A stretch of 64,000 nt of DNA from Camarhynchus parvulus (taxonomy: Eukaryota; Chordata; Aves; Passeriformes; Thraupidae), in NCBI RefSeq assembly GCF_901933205.1, contig NC_044573.1:84030546-84094545 (forward strand), read 5' to 3'. Below the pieces are notes generated by a model. The model made no database searches. It was not told where the DNA came from and was given only the letters and a program-made list of their open reading frames with translations. The translations under genes and the position numbers were made by a program. Below, one piece after another: positions 26,089-38,970 of this stretch (positions are counted from its first letter, which is position 1; each line of letters starts with the position of its first letter).

Positions 26089-27444
26089 AGGTAATCTGCC
26101 ATACAGATGGGAATGGAAAACATATTGCATGCAATCTTCGGCAGTTGTTGATATGGTTTTGCTTCTATACATGGGCATGAATTTTGCCTTAAGTTCAATT
26201 TATTACCTTTGCCGGTATGATGCTGCAGTATTATATATGACTCACGAGGGTTGCTGCAATTTGCCACCATTTGACAGAATTTATTAGAATTGACAAAATT
26301 TATTAGAAGAATTTTGAATATTTTCTTTAAATCCAAGGATAGATGGATTCTGAACTTTATTTGCCATGAGCTTTTCCACAACATTTCCTCTGTAACTACC
26401 TCTGCCTTAGCACAGCATTATTTACAGATGCTTTTGACTGTGTATGTGGTCTTGACAACTGAGATTTATAGAATCAGTTTTATTTTCACTTGTGTATCCT
26501 TGCCTTTGTCCTCACTCATACTCCTATAATCTTTAAGTATGTATATGGAGGTGTGCACAGCTGCAGTCAATATGAGACGGGTTCCTGTCATTTAAAATGC
26601 AATTGATGCAATTTTGGAACTGAAATTTTTCATTATTCAGTAGTTAATCATGTGCTAACTTATAGCAGTCACTTTTTCCCTAATTTAATGAAACTTTTCC
26701 AATATAATGCCATATTTTAAAATAAATGTATTTGATTTTTCCCATTAATGGGTGAAAACTTATTTTCATTCTTAAATTTTAATTTTCAAAGGGAAAGACC
26801 ATAATCGCCTTTCTGGCTTTGTGCGTTCCATTTTGTCCAGAATAGCAATAGGTTTGATAAAACAGATCCTTATAGTCCTGTATTTCCTTAAGTCAGGAAT
26901 ATTTGCTTCTTTGCCTTTTTCTTACCCTTTATTTTAAACATTCTCAATGCTCAGCACTATTCATCTGCTCTGCAAATGGGTGAGTTATATTAAAAACTCT
27001 CTGCATTATTCTTAGGTTTTTCTTTAAAGAAAAAATGCACTTTTTTGCTTGTCAGGATCTGCTGGATTGGTCTATATTTTTCAAAGAGTAATCAATGCAA
27101 TCTTCAGAAACACTATTTCTATTAATTAATAAAGTGATTTCTCCCTGATTCTAACTAGTTTCCTTTGAATTATTTCCAAACCATATACTTTCCCAAGTGA
27201 GCAGTAGTGGGACAAGTCTGATTTTTTCTTTTTCATCATATTGGCAGTCTTTACTGAATAGTACTGAAGAATTGATTAAGCTGATAAATCAATAGCAAAA
27301 AGTGGTGCTTATTTGATCATTATCATTGCAGTCTTCTGAACAAAGTAAATATACTTAAATTTCAGATAAAATCTAACAAAGCACACAGGTAGTTTTATTC
27401 ATCTATGTGTTTTATGTGTTCAGAGTATTCATAAGCTCATATAT

Positions 27445-27472
27445 CTTAGCAACTAATGTCTTAGTTGCTAAG
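27445..27472. repeat. 12-bp perfect inverted repeat with 4-nt loop
   Basis: CTTAGCAACTAA at 27,445-27,456 pairs perfectly with TTAGTTGCTAAG at 27,461-27,472. The loop is TGTC. Pairing stops on both sides of the stem, so it is too short for a microRNA precursor. No function assigned. Confidence 0.9.
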
Positions 27473-28286
27473 TCATTAAAATAAAGCTTTCCTGACATTT
27501 AAGTAGGCTATATACTTTCTCCAAGTTATTTATGGTTGTTGATTTTTACTGAATAAGCACAACAAAGCCTTAATCCTTAAACTAGTGTCCCTATGTTTTG
27601 TATTATTAAGTTGAACAAACAGGATATAGTTTTAAGTTTAGCCTTTATTAACAGCTTGAAAAGTATAGCACAAAAATCTAGTGATCAAAAGTTTATGCTT
27701 TTATTATGAGCTTCATAGTATGAAAATGTACAATCATAATGGTCTCATGAAAAAAAAAATCAAAGAAGAGTTTTTCTATAAGATTGAATACCTACTGTAT
27801 ATTGTATTTACCCAGGGATTTTATCCAGCTGTGATGTGGAATTTTCTGATCTTGAGGTAAATGTAATTAAAATCTGTGATGAATGTTGAATAATTGGAAA
27901 AGATTTAGTTGTTGTTGCTGTTGTTAGGTAACTCTGGTCTCACTAAGACTTCAACCTGGTCAGCAGAGCTGGGGAGGGTTTTGAATGTAAACATATTAAA
28001 TTGAAAAGCAGAGTATGTGTTGGCCGTGACTTGGCAAGAACTGTGTAGTTGTGCCAACAGTTGGCGCCCATGGAAGGCATAAAAAGCAGCGACTTACAGA
28101 TGGGGACATCTGTCCGTGAGGGTCAGGCTCAAATATATGCCACTGATTATATAAAAAATACAGTAGAAATTAGTGATCAGAAAGCTCCCTCTACCAAGAA
28201 TTCACTCTCCTCTGCCTTTTGAAGATAGCCATATGATGCTGCTCTATTAAAAAATGAAGGGATAAGGCAAAAGAAACACATTTAAA

Positions 28287-28388
28287 TCTTCTTTGCTTTC
28301 CTCTTCTTCTTCGTTTTCTTCTTCTTCTTTTTCTTCTTCTTCTTCTTCTTAACAAGAACAAGAACAAGAACAACAACAACAATAATAA
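28287..28388. repeat. Compound (TTC)n / (AACAAG)n-(AAC)n simple repeat
   Basis: An almost pure pyrimidine tract of TTC units (28,287-28,350) switches abruptly at 28,351 to a GAACAA/AAC/AAT tract that runs to about 28,388. The GAA/TTC part is the class of polypurine-polypyrimidine sequence able to form intramolecular triplexes. The minus-strand frame across it, with long Arg/Lys runs, is only the translation of the repeat. Confidence 0.95.
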
Positions 28389-28967
28389 ACAACTATTGTT
28401 TTAAATAGTTCTCCATAGTAAGAGTATAAGGTTGGAGCATCAGATCCTTCTCAGCAAAGCCCTGCTGCAGCTAGTAGTGTTAGGTTTGCATGGCCAGAGA
28501 GGAGGCAATATTTTTGACTCTCACTGAGGATGAGACAAAGTTTTGCTGCATTTTTCATTAGCTACCATTGTCCAGCGACCAGCAGTCATTACTGAAGAGG
28601 AGTGTTGACCCAACCCTTTTTCTTTTCTAATCTGCCCTGATTATGGCTGCAGCATAAGACTTGCTCCTGCCTGTTTTCTGCTGCTCTGCATTCTCCTGCT
28701 CCCTTTCAGCAGGGAAAGTGCTTCTGCACAGAGGAAGTGTGCAGGTACGGTACTTCAGGCTTATAAGATGTTGAAAAGATGGGGAAAATATGATAGGGAA
28801 TTTCTCTATTCCCCTTCTTTTTTGCTGTGTTCTGAGAATGTAACTAGCTCCTGATAAGGAGTGACATCTCTCTTTGTCACAGCAGAAAGTTTTGGACATT
28901 TTTTTCATAATGATAGGTGCCCATGCAACAAGCATATGTGTGATTTTAGGGACTTGCAATGCTAAAC

Positions 28968-29668
28968 AGTGCTGCTGAGAGTGGCCTTGCAGAGAAATAC
29001 AGGGGGTTGGTTGATGAAAAACTCAACATGAGCTGGAACTATGTACTCACAGCCCAGAAGACAAACCAAGTCCTCTGCTGCTCCAAAAGGAACGTGGATA
29101 GCAGTTGAGGGAGGTGATTCTGCCATCCTAATGTGCCCTTGTGAGGCCCCACTTGAAGTTCTGTGCACAGTTCTGGTGTCCCCAGCATAAGAAGGACATG
29201 GAATTGTTGGAGCAAGCTCAGAGGAGGGCCACAAAGTTGATGGGAGAACTGGAGCCCCTACCCTACAAAGCCATGCTGAGGAAGTTTGGGCTGTTTGGCC
29301 TGGAGAAGAAAGGTTGTGGAGACCTCACAACAACCTTCCAGTGTCTGAAGGGGCCTACAGGGGAGCTGGTTAGGGACTCTGTCAGGAACTGAAGCGATGG
29401 GACCAGGAGTAATGGGTACAAATTAAAAGAAGGGGAAATTTAGTTAGGAAGAAATTCCTTACTGTGAGGATGGTGAGACACTGGAACAGGTTGTCCAAGG
29501 AGATTGTGGATGTTGCAAACTTGGCAGTGTTCAAAGCCAGATTGGATAAAACCTTGAGCAGCCTGATCAAGTGGGAAGTGCTCCTGCCCATGGCAGGAGG
29601 GATTGGGACTAGATGATCTTTAAAGTCCATTCTGACCCCGTAGCATTCTACGATTCTGTAATTCTTCA
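28968..29668 (+). mobile_element. CR1 LINE 3' fragment (5' truncated)
   Basis: The fragment contains the CR1 3' landmarks in order: GAGTGGCCTTGCAGAGAA, then CTTGTGAGGCCCCACTTGAA near 29,139, GGTGTCCCCAGCATAAGAAGG, GGAGGGCCACAAAG, GACACTGGAACAGGTTGTCC near 29,477 and ACTAGATGATCTTTAAAGTCC near 29,610. It closes with ATTCTACGATTCTG. The same landmarks in the same order occur in the copies at 11.7 and 44.8 kb. Frames are broken by stops. The open frames at 28.96-29.76 kb on both strands are fragments of this repeat. Confidence 0.94.
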
Positions 29669-31683
29669 AAACAAACAGGCTGTATTTCTGTGTAGAGGTT
29701 AGGCAGCCTTCTGGGCAGGCAGAATAACGTGTCAAATAAACTGACATAGACTTTTGTGGCACACAGCAGAATGTTCACCCCAGCTGTTAAGACTATAAAC
29801 TTTGAAATACCCTGACATTTTCTTAGTTTGATTTTTTTCTTTTTTTCTTTTTTCTTTTTTTTAAGCCTTATGCTTTGAAAATAGGATTAGAGGAAGGAAA
29901 AAGCACTGAAAAATACAAATCTCTTTGGGATACTTTGCATGTTTGCCAAATATCTCTTAGGTTTATTTTTTGAGTAGAGTTGGTCTAAAATCCAGAAGTC
30001 TCCATTTCATCCTTCTTTTCATGCAAGGACTTTACTCAAAAGTCTAAATATTTTTTACGCTTCTGCTGCATTTGCTTCAACTGAAAACTTGGAGCTTAAA
30101 AGGCATTTTGTTTGTAGTAGAATTCATAAGATTCATGTTAGTATCAAACTGTGACAATTCATTCCTCAGCAGAAGTACTTTCCATAGCAGGACTGAAAAA
30201 TGCTGTCCTTTAGAATTGTTATAAGTCCTATAACATTTGTATTTGTAACTTAGACCAGAACAGGAAGAATATTTAATCATCCAACTTCTGTCCACAGTAC
30301 ATGGGAGTTATGGGACCCAATACTAAGCACTTAATAGAACTCAATTTTATCTTTTATTTCCCAAGTTTCTATTGCAAGTTTTTTTTCTATAAGTGATCTC
30401 TAAAATGGCAAATGGTTATATCCTACTGTTTTCGGTTAGATTCTTCCAGTTTCTGGGGCAGAAATCTTTTGATGGTTAGAAAACAATACATGATTTTTGA
30501 GCATCTGTCTACAGCTTGTTAGTATAGCATATCAAAACTTTCCTCACCAACTTTTCAGGCCCACAGTTATCACATAGTGTGGTTCTTGTGTTTTAACCAA
30601 TTTTTTACCACCTCGTCCTCTCATTATATTTACATATTTCTGTTACATATAACCTGGGATTAATTTCATTGAGTTTTACATGTCTACATCCAGAGGGACA
30701 GAGCTAACCTCTCCCAGTTATTGAAAAGCAAGTTCTTTAACACCAATTCGCAATAATCTGTTATGAATAACACAGCTATACCTGATTTGATCTTGAGTCA
30801 GGGAATGGAGTAGATAACCTCTGTAATTTCTCTCTGCTTCCATCCATTGTGATTCAATACCAGTGCAAGACAGTCAAACTTGACAGGTTTTGAATCTGAA
30901 CAGCAGCAAAATTTGGGACAGTGCGGGAGAAAGAACTAACACAAGTTTTCAGGTAAGGCAAGGTTCTAATGGATTATTTTCTTATTAAAGTACTTAAATA
31001 TTGGCTAGGCACCTATCTCTCAGGATATGGTTCAGTGATTTTATTTTATGTAGAGGACAATGATAGGAATTCACACTAATACTAGCTGTAAGTGTATTTA
31101 CAAAAGATTGAACAAGTGCCTAACTTGTGTAGATTCATGCCTTGGGAAAATTTTAGACAAAGATTTATTGTAAACAATGATGAGCTGATGCTGGATGCAG
31201 GATTTTTTACAAGTCTATGGTCAGTTCTGTCTAAACTAGACTATTCTCCTGTGCAGAATAACATACTATGTCATTAAAGCTGGTTTATGTACTCAAAGAG
31301 AAAGTGGTCTTGTACAAATAAATCATTTGTAATTCATTGTTGCTGCCCAAAACTAAATTTAAAAAGCATTACCAAGAGACTTGAGCAGAAAAAAAGACCT
31401 CATATTTTAAAAGTAATTGTGTTGGTCTTCCTTTTTTTCTCCCCTTTTATGATTTCAATTTGGTATAAGCTTGCCTTACTGCCTTGTTATCTACATCTGT
31501 GGCTTTGCTTTCAGGTGTAATCCACTGAGCAGGGGAAAGCTTAATTATTCTACAAGTGAACAATGCAGGTCTTCTCCCAGTAATACTACATCTCATAATG
31601 GGTGTCATGAAACTCTACAAAAAATGTAATTGTATACACTAGGAAATATTTCCTCATGTTAAGAAATATATGTCATCTGTTTG

Positions 31684-31777
31684 GTGGTGTTGTGGTTTCG
31701 TTTTGTCTTTTTTGGTTTTTGTGGGGTTTGTTTTGTTTTGCTTTGTTTTTTTGTGTTTTGTTTTTTTTTTTTTTTTT
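31684..31777. repeat. G/T-rich low-complexity tract ending in a T run
   Basis: About 90 bases composed nearly only of G and T, including repeated TTTTG words, ending in a run of 17 T. The Phe/Val-rich frame at 31,670-31,882 is the translation of this tract. Confidence 0.92.
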
Positions 31778-33599
31778 AATATTGTCTCTCATGCAAAAAA
31801 AGGGCTTTGTATTACCTGGGAGGTTTTGACTGGTATAAAATCATTATATTTTTTTCTCTCCTGCCATTATTTTTTATTTTGAATGTGGCAGAAGTGTCCT
31901 CTTAGATCATAACTTCAAGTCCATTTTTATTCAAACAGTGAGACTAATAACAACTCAATGGTCTAATGAAGAGCAGTGTTCATCATAATCTTGTTCTGTA
32001 CTGTAAATAACAGGAATTCAGTTTGTGAAATTATTCCATGTCTGTATAAGAATATTAACCCTATGTGTTGTTTGGAGGAGTTATATACAGTAGAGAAGAA
32101 AGGAGAAGTATAGAATGATGTTAATAATTGCTAATATAATTGAGAATATTGTGATGCAATTGAGAAAAAGAAGATTTTACATGGAGGGATAACTGGATAG
32201 CATAACCTAGAAAAAATATGAGTCATGAAAGTCACAACTGACTAATCAATTGTTTATGGTACTGTGGAACTCATACTGGAGGCAGTGCAACAGCATAATG
32301 AGAAACAGAATATAATACTGTTATAAGAGCAGACATCATTAAAACAATATTAATCAAACTGACTAATACAGTGGGGAAAATAACGTTTTGCTCTCACTCA
32401 CATAACTTAAATAAGTCTCAAACTTAGAGCACAAATAGACATTTGAATGCATCAAGGAAAGAGTTATAAATCCATACTCTAAAAATATAAACAATTAATA
32501 GAAAATACATTTAACATTATTAGATGTAGGCATATATATTCTATAATTGCAGAGACAAAGGTATTCATCTGTGTTGTATGATTTAAATGTAATAGAAAAA
32601 TAACAAAAAGCAGCGAGTAATCCTTCCCCTTGTATCACTGCTACATTTTACCAATCTGTAATTGAATAAAAAGAGTCAAACTCAAAAAACTTTTCAAGAT
32701 ATATATGCATTTGTTGCATAAAAAATGTTTGATTATAAAACCAATACGTTAATATGAAACACATAAAATGAATAATTCCATGTAAAATTCATGTCTCAGA
32801 CTACCATTAGGAAGAAGACAGTATTATTTACTGCCTTCTTTTAATGATACCTTAAATAAAATGCCTGGTTTTACTGATTCTAACTGAATTTGCTGAATTC
32901 TGATACTTCAAAAAATTTCTTTAAACAAAAATGTGCTCCTGAGTGTTATAATGAGATTTTTATTTTGATTCAGTTACTTAAGTACATACTATCCGTAAGA
33001 ACTGTCAATTCAAGTATAAATGTGGAAAAGATACACTTTCTTCAAGCTGCTCTTCATTTCTGCTCCTCTTTTTTAAGTAGGCATGAAATCCCAGTCCCTT
33101 GCCTCTCAAAGATACTGTTAGATAATAGAGGAAAGGACAAGAACCTGTAAAAATAAACAGAAAAGGAGAAATTAAATATACGATAACTTTTAGTAGCATT
33201 GCCTAATGCATTACTGGAACCTGTACAAAAATGTTGGATAGGAATTTTTAAGTATATGATGTAATAAAAGTTACTTAGAACTAACTAAAGAAGATCAAGG
33301 AAAATGAATACTTACAGCAAAATTGGACATTGCCATAGCATATTTTCAATCCATGACACAGTTAATAACTTGTAATACGTTTTGGTAGATGGAGATAGAT
33401 GCTTCAAAGGAATGGCAGTACACAATTTCTCCAACAGAGGAGCAAATTTATGTGCATGATCCAGCTAGGTAGCTTACAGTCCCAAGACGCAGTTTTCTAT
33501 GGCAATGAGACAAAAAGGAACATCTGTCCATGGATGCTGCAAAGCTCAATTTATGAACTGGAAAAAGCCAGAGAGGAGATGTGTCAGGAAGAGTGTCCA

Positions 33600-33622
33600 T
33601 GCACACACACACATACACACAG
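33600..33622. repeat. (CA)n short microsatellite
   Basis: A run of CA dinucleotides broken once by a T, inside an otherwise unremarkable block. Confidence 0.85.
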
Positions 33623-35843
33623 GCAGAGCTGGGGTTAGCTAAGACCTGCTCCCCACAATCACTGTGGTGGGCTGGCACAATCCAGCCTGGGGAAATATGG
33701 TGCTTGTCACAGTCAGGATCTGGTCAGCTACTTGACCCTGACAGAGGCTCTCTGTTCATAGACAATGCCAGATGTCCCTGTAGTAATATTTCCCCCATCT
33801 TTTTTTCTTGGAGGGACATTTGCAAGCAGATACTGGCACAGGCAACCAGTCCACCTGTCCATAGTGACCTTTTCAGTGCATTGCACCTTTTCAGTGGTCT
33901 TAGGTGTTGTTTTCCTAACGCTTGCTGTTGCAACATCCCTACCAAGGCCCGATGCATCCACTTCATATCTGAGTTGCTCTGTCAGCCGTGGCTGACTGTG
34001 CTCAGCCCTCAGTTTTTGTTCAAGGTCATGATACTCCTCTGACTTGCCATTTTCCTATTTGGGAATGAAGCCCTATTCTTTTACCCACCTGTTCCCTTCT
34101 ACTTCAGAGTGTGATGAAAAGCCCATTTGACTAACCAGATATGAAAATCCTGGATCTAGGAAATCCATAATGAGTTGATTGACTCCCAAATGCCGATTCT
34201 GAGATTGCTGTTACTAGGAAAGGTATGTGATCCCAATAGGATCAGAGCTCAGCTTAAATCTTTAGGTCTTATTATTAAATCTGTAATTAAATGAACACAT
34301 TTGTATGGATGTCAGCTAACAACTAGTACAAACTAGGCAATTTGTATTCGACTTCCTAGGCAGCCGCAGACTCAGCCATTATCACTCACCAGAGGTTGAG
34401 TTGAGGTTGCCTGAGCATGGAATCACAAGTGAGTACCACAGTACACAAACACTTTTGATTTTCCTCTCACTTCTCTGCTGTAGATAAAAGAAGACTTTTG
34501 CTTTGTTCACGTAAACTTCTGTATTTGCTTTATAATCAACTTTTTATCATTCTTATTTTGTTGGAGTCTGACCCAAAGGCCTTTTTGATTATGGAAGACA
34601 TGCTTTATGAAGTGAAAGCTTTGTGAAAATGCTTTATTCTCCCCAGACAGAATGTTAAGGGTCATTTCCCATTGCTCTGACAGGTAATAAATGCTTGCTT
34701 CCCTTCTGCAACATGTAAAACAATGAGGAACAGCCTCAGTGTATCTAAAGCAACAATGACTTTTCTAAGTAAGAAATTATTGTCTGAGCATATGTTGCAC
34801 AGAATAACTGCACACAGCATGTAAAGAATTCAACCCAGCCATAGTACAGTTAAAAATGCTTTCATGATAAAATATGAAAGCCAGAAGTCTCACTATTGTG
34901 AATTTATAGACCAGTTATTTTAATTTAGTATTCATTATGGATCATAGGATTAAAGTGCCTATCAGGAATAACAAAATAAAAACAGAGAAACTTCAGACTC
35001 ATAGTCTGTATTTCTGGAAGGGCTTTATCGATTTTCTTTGTTATAGTACTTCTGGTAGAACTGAATTAATTACTGATGCATCCTAAGAGACAAATCTTGT
35101 GTCTGAAATTCTGTTTTTATTTTCTTTTGGAAATTTATTTTCTAAAAAAGCCCTCACATTTGAAAACTGCTGAGACTATCACAGTTAGATGAATGCATTA
35201 TCCTCACATTAATGTGAAGTTCTGGTCTACTTGGGGAAATAAAAGGTGGCTTATCTTGTTAAATATAGAGCATGACATTATCCAGTGGGCTGTTAGTTTA
35301 GCATTTCCCAATGCCTTATGAGACTTTGAAATCTAGATGTTTTTAGGATAGTGAAATCAGCACTTTAATATGGGATGAAATTCATACTATTAAGTCACAG
35401 GGGGCTACACAGCTTAGTTATATATCCCAATAAACAGCAAAAAGCTTGGACTCTCTGGAATAGGATTCTTCCCTACTGCTTTTGCTACCAGTTGCCGTTA
35501 ATTTCCACTTAGAACTACATGGGCAGAAATGGAATGCTGTGATCAGTTTGAGTCTGAACTACAAAAGTATCCACAGAAGAGAAATGTGAATAACTGGAAC
35601 ACTACAAAGCCTGAAATGTAAGCAGAGATTGAAACATCTAGGGTTTGTTATTTGAGGAAAGAGAATGATGATTGATGGACATGTGATAGCAAACCTATAA
35701 GTATGTAAAAGATAGGTATGTTGTGAGATATGTATAAGTATGCTGTAAGAAGAAGAAAACAACCTAGTATGCAATTGAAATAAATAATAAAAAGGAGTTA
35801 AAGGATTTATTCCAACAATGAAAACATATGTTCTATTTTAGGG

Positions 35844-35858
35844 AAAAAAAAAAAAAAA
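35844..35858. repeat. A15 homopolymer
   Basis: Fifteen consecutive A bases. No adjacent retrocopy is recognisable. Confidence 0.9.
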
Positions 35859-38277
35859 GGATCCAAATAAAAGATCGAAGTAAAAGTGATAATGAAGCAC
35901 TGAAACATCCTAGCCAGACATTCTGGAAGGACAGAACTTCAGCAATGGATTAGAAAAATATCCCTGAAAAATGAGTAGTAGTCTAGAGGAATCTCTTTTA
36001 AAGGAGAGCATAAATTTATATTACTTTGTGAATCTTCTCAAAGGTTTATTTTAATTATTCTATTTTAAGCCATTATTTTCAAAAGCACCAGCTTATGGAT
36101 GGGATAAATAATGGATTCCTGTGTGGGAAAGAATGGCCTGCCATAACATTACATTTTCCCTTCCATCCTTGTGGTTTAGGTATATGTGATATTAAAAACA
36201 TTATTTTAGACTTACGCTCTAGACTTCTGAGAACTTTTAGGTCTGACCTATTTCAGTGTATTCCTAGTACAGTCTAGGACACTTTACTGATGAAAAAGAA
36301 AGTCTAAGTTTTGTCTTCAGGGTTAGGCAGCAACAGTAGTCAGAGCATTAATAAAAAAGCTTTTTCTCATTGATTCCTGAAACGATGGTAGATGTTTAAG
36401 CTATAAAGATAGTTAGAGACTGTAATAATTTCTTTGATATATAATAATTTTTCCCCCTTTAAAATCAATATTGAGTTTTGCATCACTTAAAAGTATTTGA
36501 GATTATTGATCTGTGGGCTGTTGATTTTTGTATACCTAATAAAGAGCCCCCTGACTTGGTTTTATTGGGATTTTGCCTAGAGAAAGCAAATTCAGGATCT
36601 CAGAGTGTCATGAAGGTGCTCAGGGTAGTCTGACATGACACAAGTCAGAGTCACAACTCACACATCTGCTCCCTGGCATGACATACTTGATGAATGCCTG
36701 CTCCCAGCTCCTCAGCCAGTGTGATTTGTAAGATAGTCTCATTTGTCAGACATTAACCTGCTTAGAAAATTCTAGGGTGTATAAAGTTTTCTGCAGTAAC
36801 TTCATTGCTGTCTTTGTGCATGTTTCCCTTGGTGGCAGCTGTTGGTGTAACTTCTGAGTTTGAGGCAAGAAAAATTGACATATGGTTACATGCAGAAGAT
36901 GAATAGTGAGGCAAAATAGTTTATCTGAAAAGGGAAATACTGTTTGAGAAACATTTTAGTGTTAACTGCTACCTTACTTTCTTCTGTTTGAGAGTGTAAC
37001 TATATTCTTGATACCACCACTGAAGCAGGAAGGTGGAAAGAACTTTAAAGAGGTGGAGAATGCTCTTTAAAAATAAAATCTAAAATTTATCAACTGAATA
37101 TCCTCTTACCAACAGACAGGAAGTCTGATGACACAGTGAAGGGTGCAGCAATGCCAGATAAGATAAAAAACCAGCCTCCTCAGGTCCTTCAGTGCATAAA
37201 GGTAACTAGCACTTTTCATGTTAGATATGCTCCCCAGTTTGAAGCAACATTTACATTAGAAAGAGACTCTGGTTCTTCTGAAGTACTATTGAGCTGAGGC
37301 AGCCTGGAGACAGAAAAGTCTTCATGTAATCGATATTTTCCTTTAGAGTTTGGCACCTTTGCTAGCAATGTTTCTTACTCAAAAGTACGTTCAATGCATT
37401 GTAGAAATAATATGCCTTATAGAAAACACTGTAAAACATATATATATTGTGATAACAACACCTTGGACAACTTTTGTCATTATTTCTGATGATGTTTAAA
37501 AAAGGATGTTTTACAGTAAATGGAACTAGTCTGACACACAAGTCTAACTGCAATTTCCATTCTCACTTGGGGGTCATAAAGACCTCTCTGACTATTTGAC
37601 AGAATAATATGGCAGATGTTTTAGGTGTCACCACTTTTCTCAGAAATCACATCTAAATGTGAAGCTATTGCAACTGCAAAGGACAGAATTCAGTCAATCT
37701 AAACTGTATCTTCAAGTTTGAATGGAATTATTCTGAAATAAAATGAAAAAAATGAAATAAACCATATTTTAATCAAAATTAAGATGGTAAACAAAGACAT
37801 TTCAGAGAAATATTTTTTAACATAAATAATTTATGAAAGTAACACATGAAGTGTTATTGACAGCCCATTTTAACAGCCATACAATTTTAAAAATATTTTG
37901 TTAAATATTTGGATTTTAAATCTGATTCTAGAGGTTTATACATGAAGTATTCAAAGTGCTTTTACTTTTCTCATCATTAATTATAAATGTATCAGTTTGG
38001 CAAACCAAATGGCTTTGCTTTTACCTCCCATCTTTCACTCACATTTCAGAAAAAGAAGCACTCAAAAGGTAAAAGGGAAAAGTAAGTAAAAGGCATTTAT
38101 CTCATTTCATGGTGGAATCACTAGGTTCCAGTCCCTTTCAAATACCAACTAGAAAGATCCACTTTCAAGACAGATAATTATTTATTGATACAGTGATGGA
38201 AAAGGTGATAGAAAGTTATAAAATCTTGCAAACCTTTTTATGCAGGGAAGCCAGAGATACCGCAGCATTAGGCAGAC

Positions 38278-38730
38278 CTCCAGTCAGGGCACCTAGAGCA
38301 GGTTACACAGGAAGGTGTCCAGGTGGATTTTAAATGTCTCTGAAGAGGGAGACTCCACAACCTCCCTGAGCAGCCTATTGCAAAGCTCTGCCACTCTCGG
38401 GGTAGAAAAGTTCTTCCTCATGCTGAGGTGAAATTCCTTGTGTTTGAATTTATGGTTGTTGCTCCTTATCTTGTCACTGGTCACCACTGAAAACAATCTG
38501 GCACCCTCCTCTTGACATGCAACTTTGAGGTATTTGTGTGTATTGATGAGATCCCTTCTCAGTTTTACTCTTATGTAGACTAAACAGGCCTAGCTCATAA
38601 GAGAGATTTTCCAGACCTCTAATCACCTTTGTGGTCCTCTGCTGGACTCGTATTTCTTCAGATGTGGAGAGCAGAACTGAACACAATACTTTGGATGTGG
38701 TCTCAGGAGGAGGATCACCTCCCTTCTCAT
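38278..38730 (-). mobile_element. CR1 LINE fragment, subfamily different from its neighbour
   Basis: In plus-strand order the sequence reads the reverse complement of a CR1 3' region: GGAAGGTGTCCAGGTGGATT, ACTCCACAACCTCCCTGAGC, CCTCTTGACATGCAACTTTG, TGATGAGATCCCTTCTCAG, CTAAACAGGCCTAGCTC and TTTGTGGTCCTCTGCTGGAC. The landmark at the last position corresponds to the GGAGGGCCACAAAG region of the plus-strand copies. The wording differs clearly from the copy starting at 38,971, so this is another CR1 subfamily and an independent insertion. About 240 bp of non-CR1 sequence lies between the two. Confidence 0.9.
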
Positions 38731-38970
38731 TATCACTTAAATAACAAGAAATGGAAACTAAATTTTAAAACACCTTCCCACTGCCCTTGCTTTCTTCAGA
38801 GATAACTCTGAGAAAGTCCATACTCAGAACAATGACATAGATGAGAATCAAGAGAGCTTCATCAGCTTGGTTTATTTGTCTTGTTTTTGAGAAGGGCCAG
38901 TTATTCAAGGTACAGTCAGATGGACCTCTACCTCCTTCATAGCCTTGGGACTGCTGCTTTGTTGGAAATG

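Larger units (their letters stand above)
26090..28965. other. Unique AT-rich non-coding stretch
   Basis: No gene or interspersed repeat could be supported. Listed separately: a 12-bp perfect hairpin at 27,445-27,472 and the compound TTC/AAC tract at 28,287-28,388. A 9-base lysine-tRNA primer-binding-like word occurs at 28,062-28,070 without supporting retroviral sequence. Confidence 0.65.
29670..38270. other. Long unique AT-rich non-coding stretch
   Basis: About 8.6 kb with no gene or recognised interspersed repeat. Simple repeats are a T/CT-rich run (29,826-29,864), a G/T-rich run (31,684-31,777), a short CA run (33,600-33,622) and A15 at 35,844-35,858. The block at 33.40-34.05 kb is less AT-rich and open in several frames on both strands. 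None of the frames resembles a protein I know, and they overlap each other, so I do not call a gene. Confidence 0.65.

Noticed and set aside
28191..28382. Minus-strand frame with long Arg/Lys runs
   Set aside because: It is the translation of the TTC microsatellite, not a basic protein.
33399..34042. Cluster of overlapping frames on both strands at 33.4-34.0 kb
   Set aside because: The frames contradict each other. No motif, start context or splice pattern supports a gene, and part is a CA repeat.
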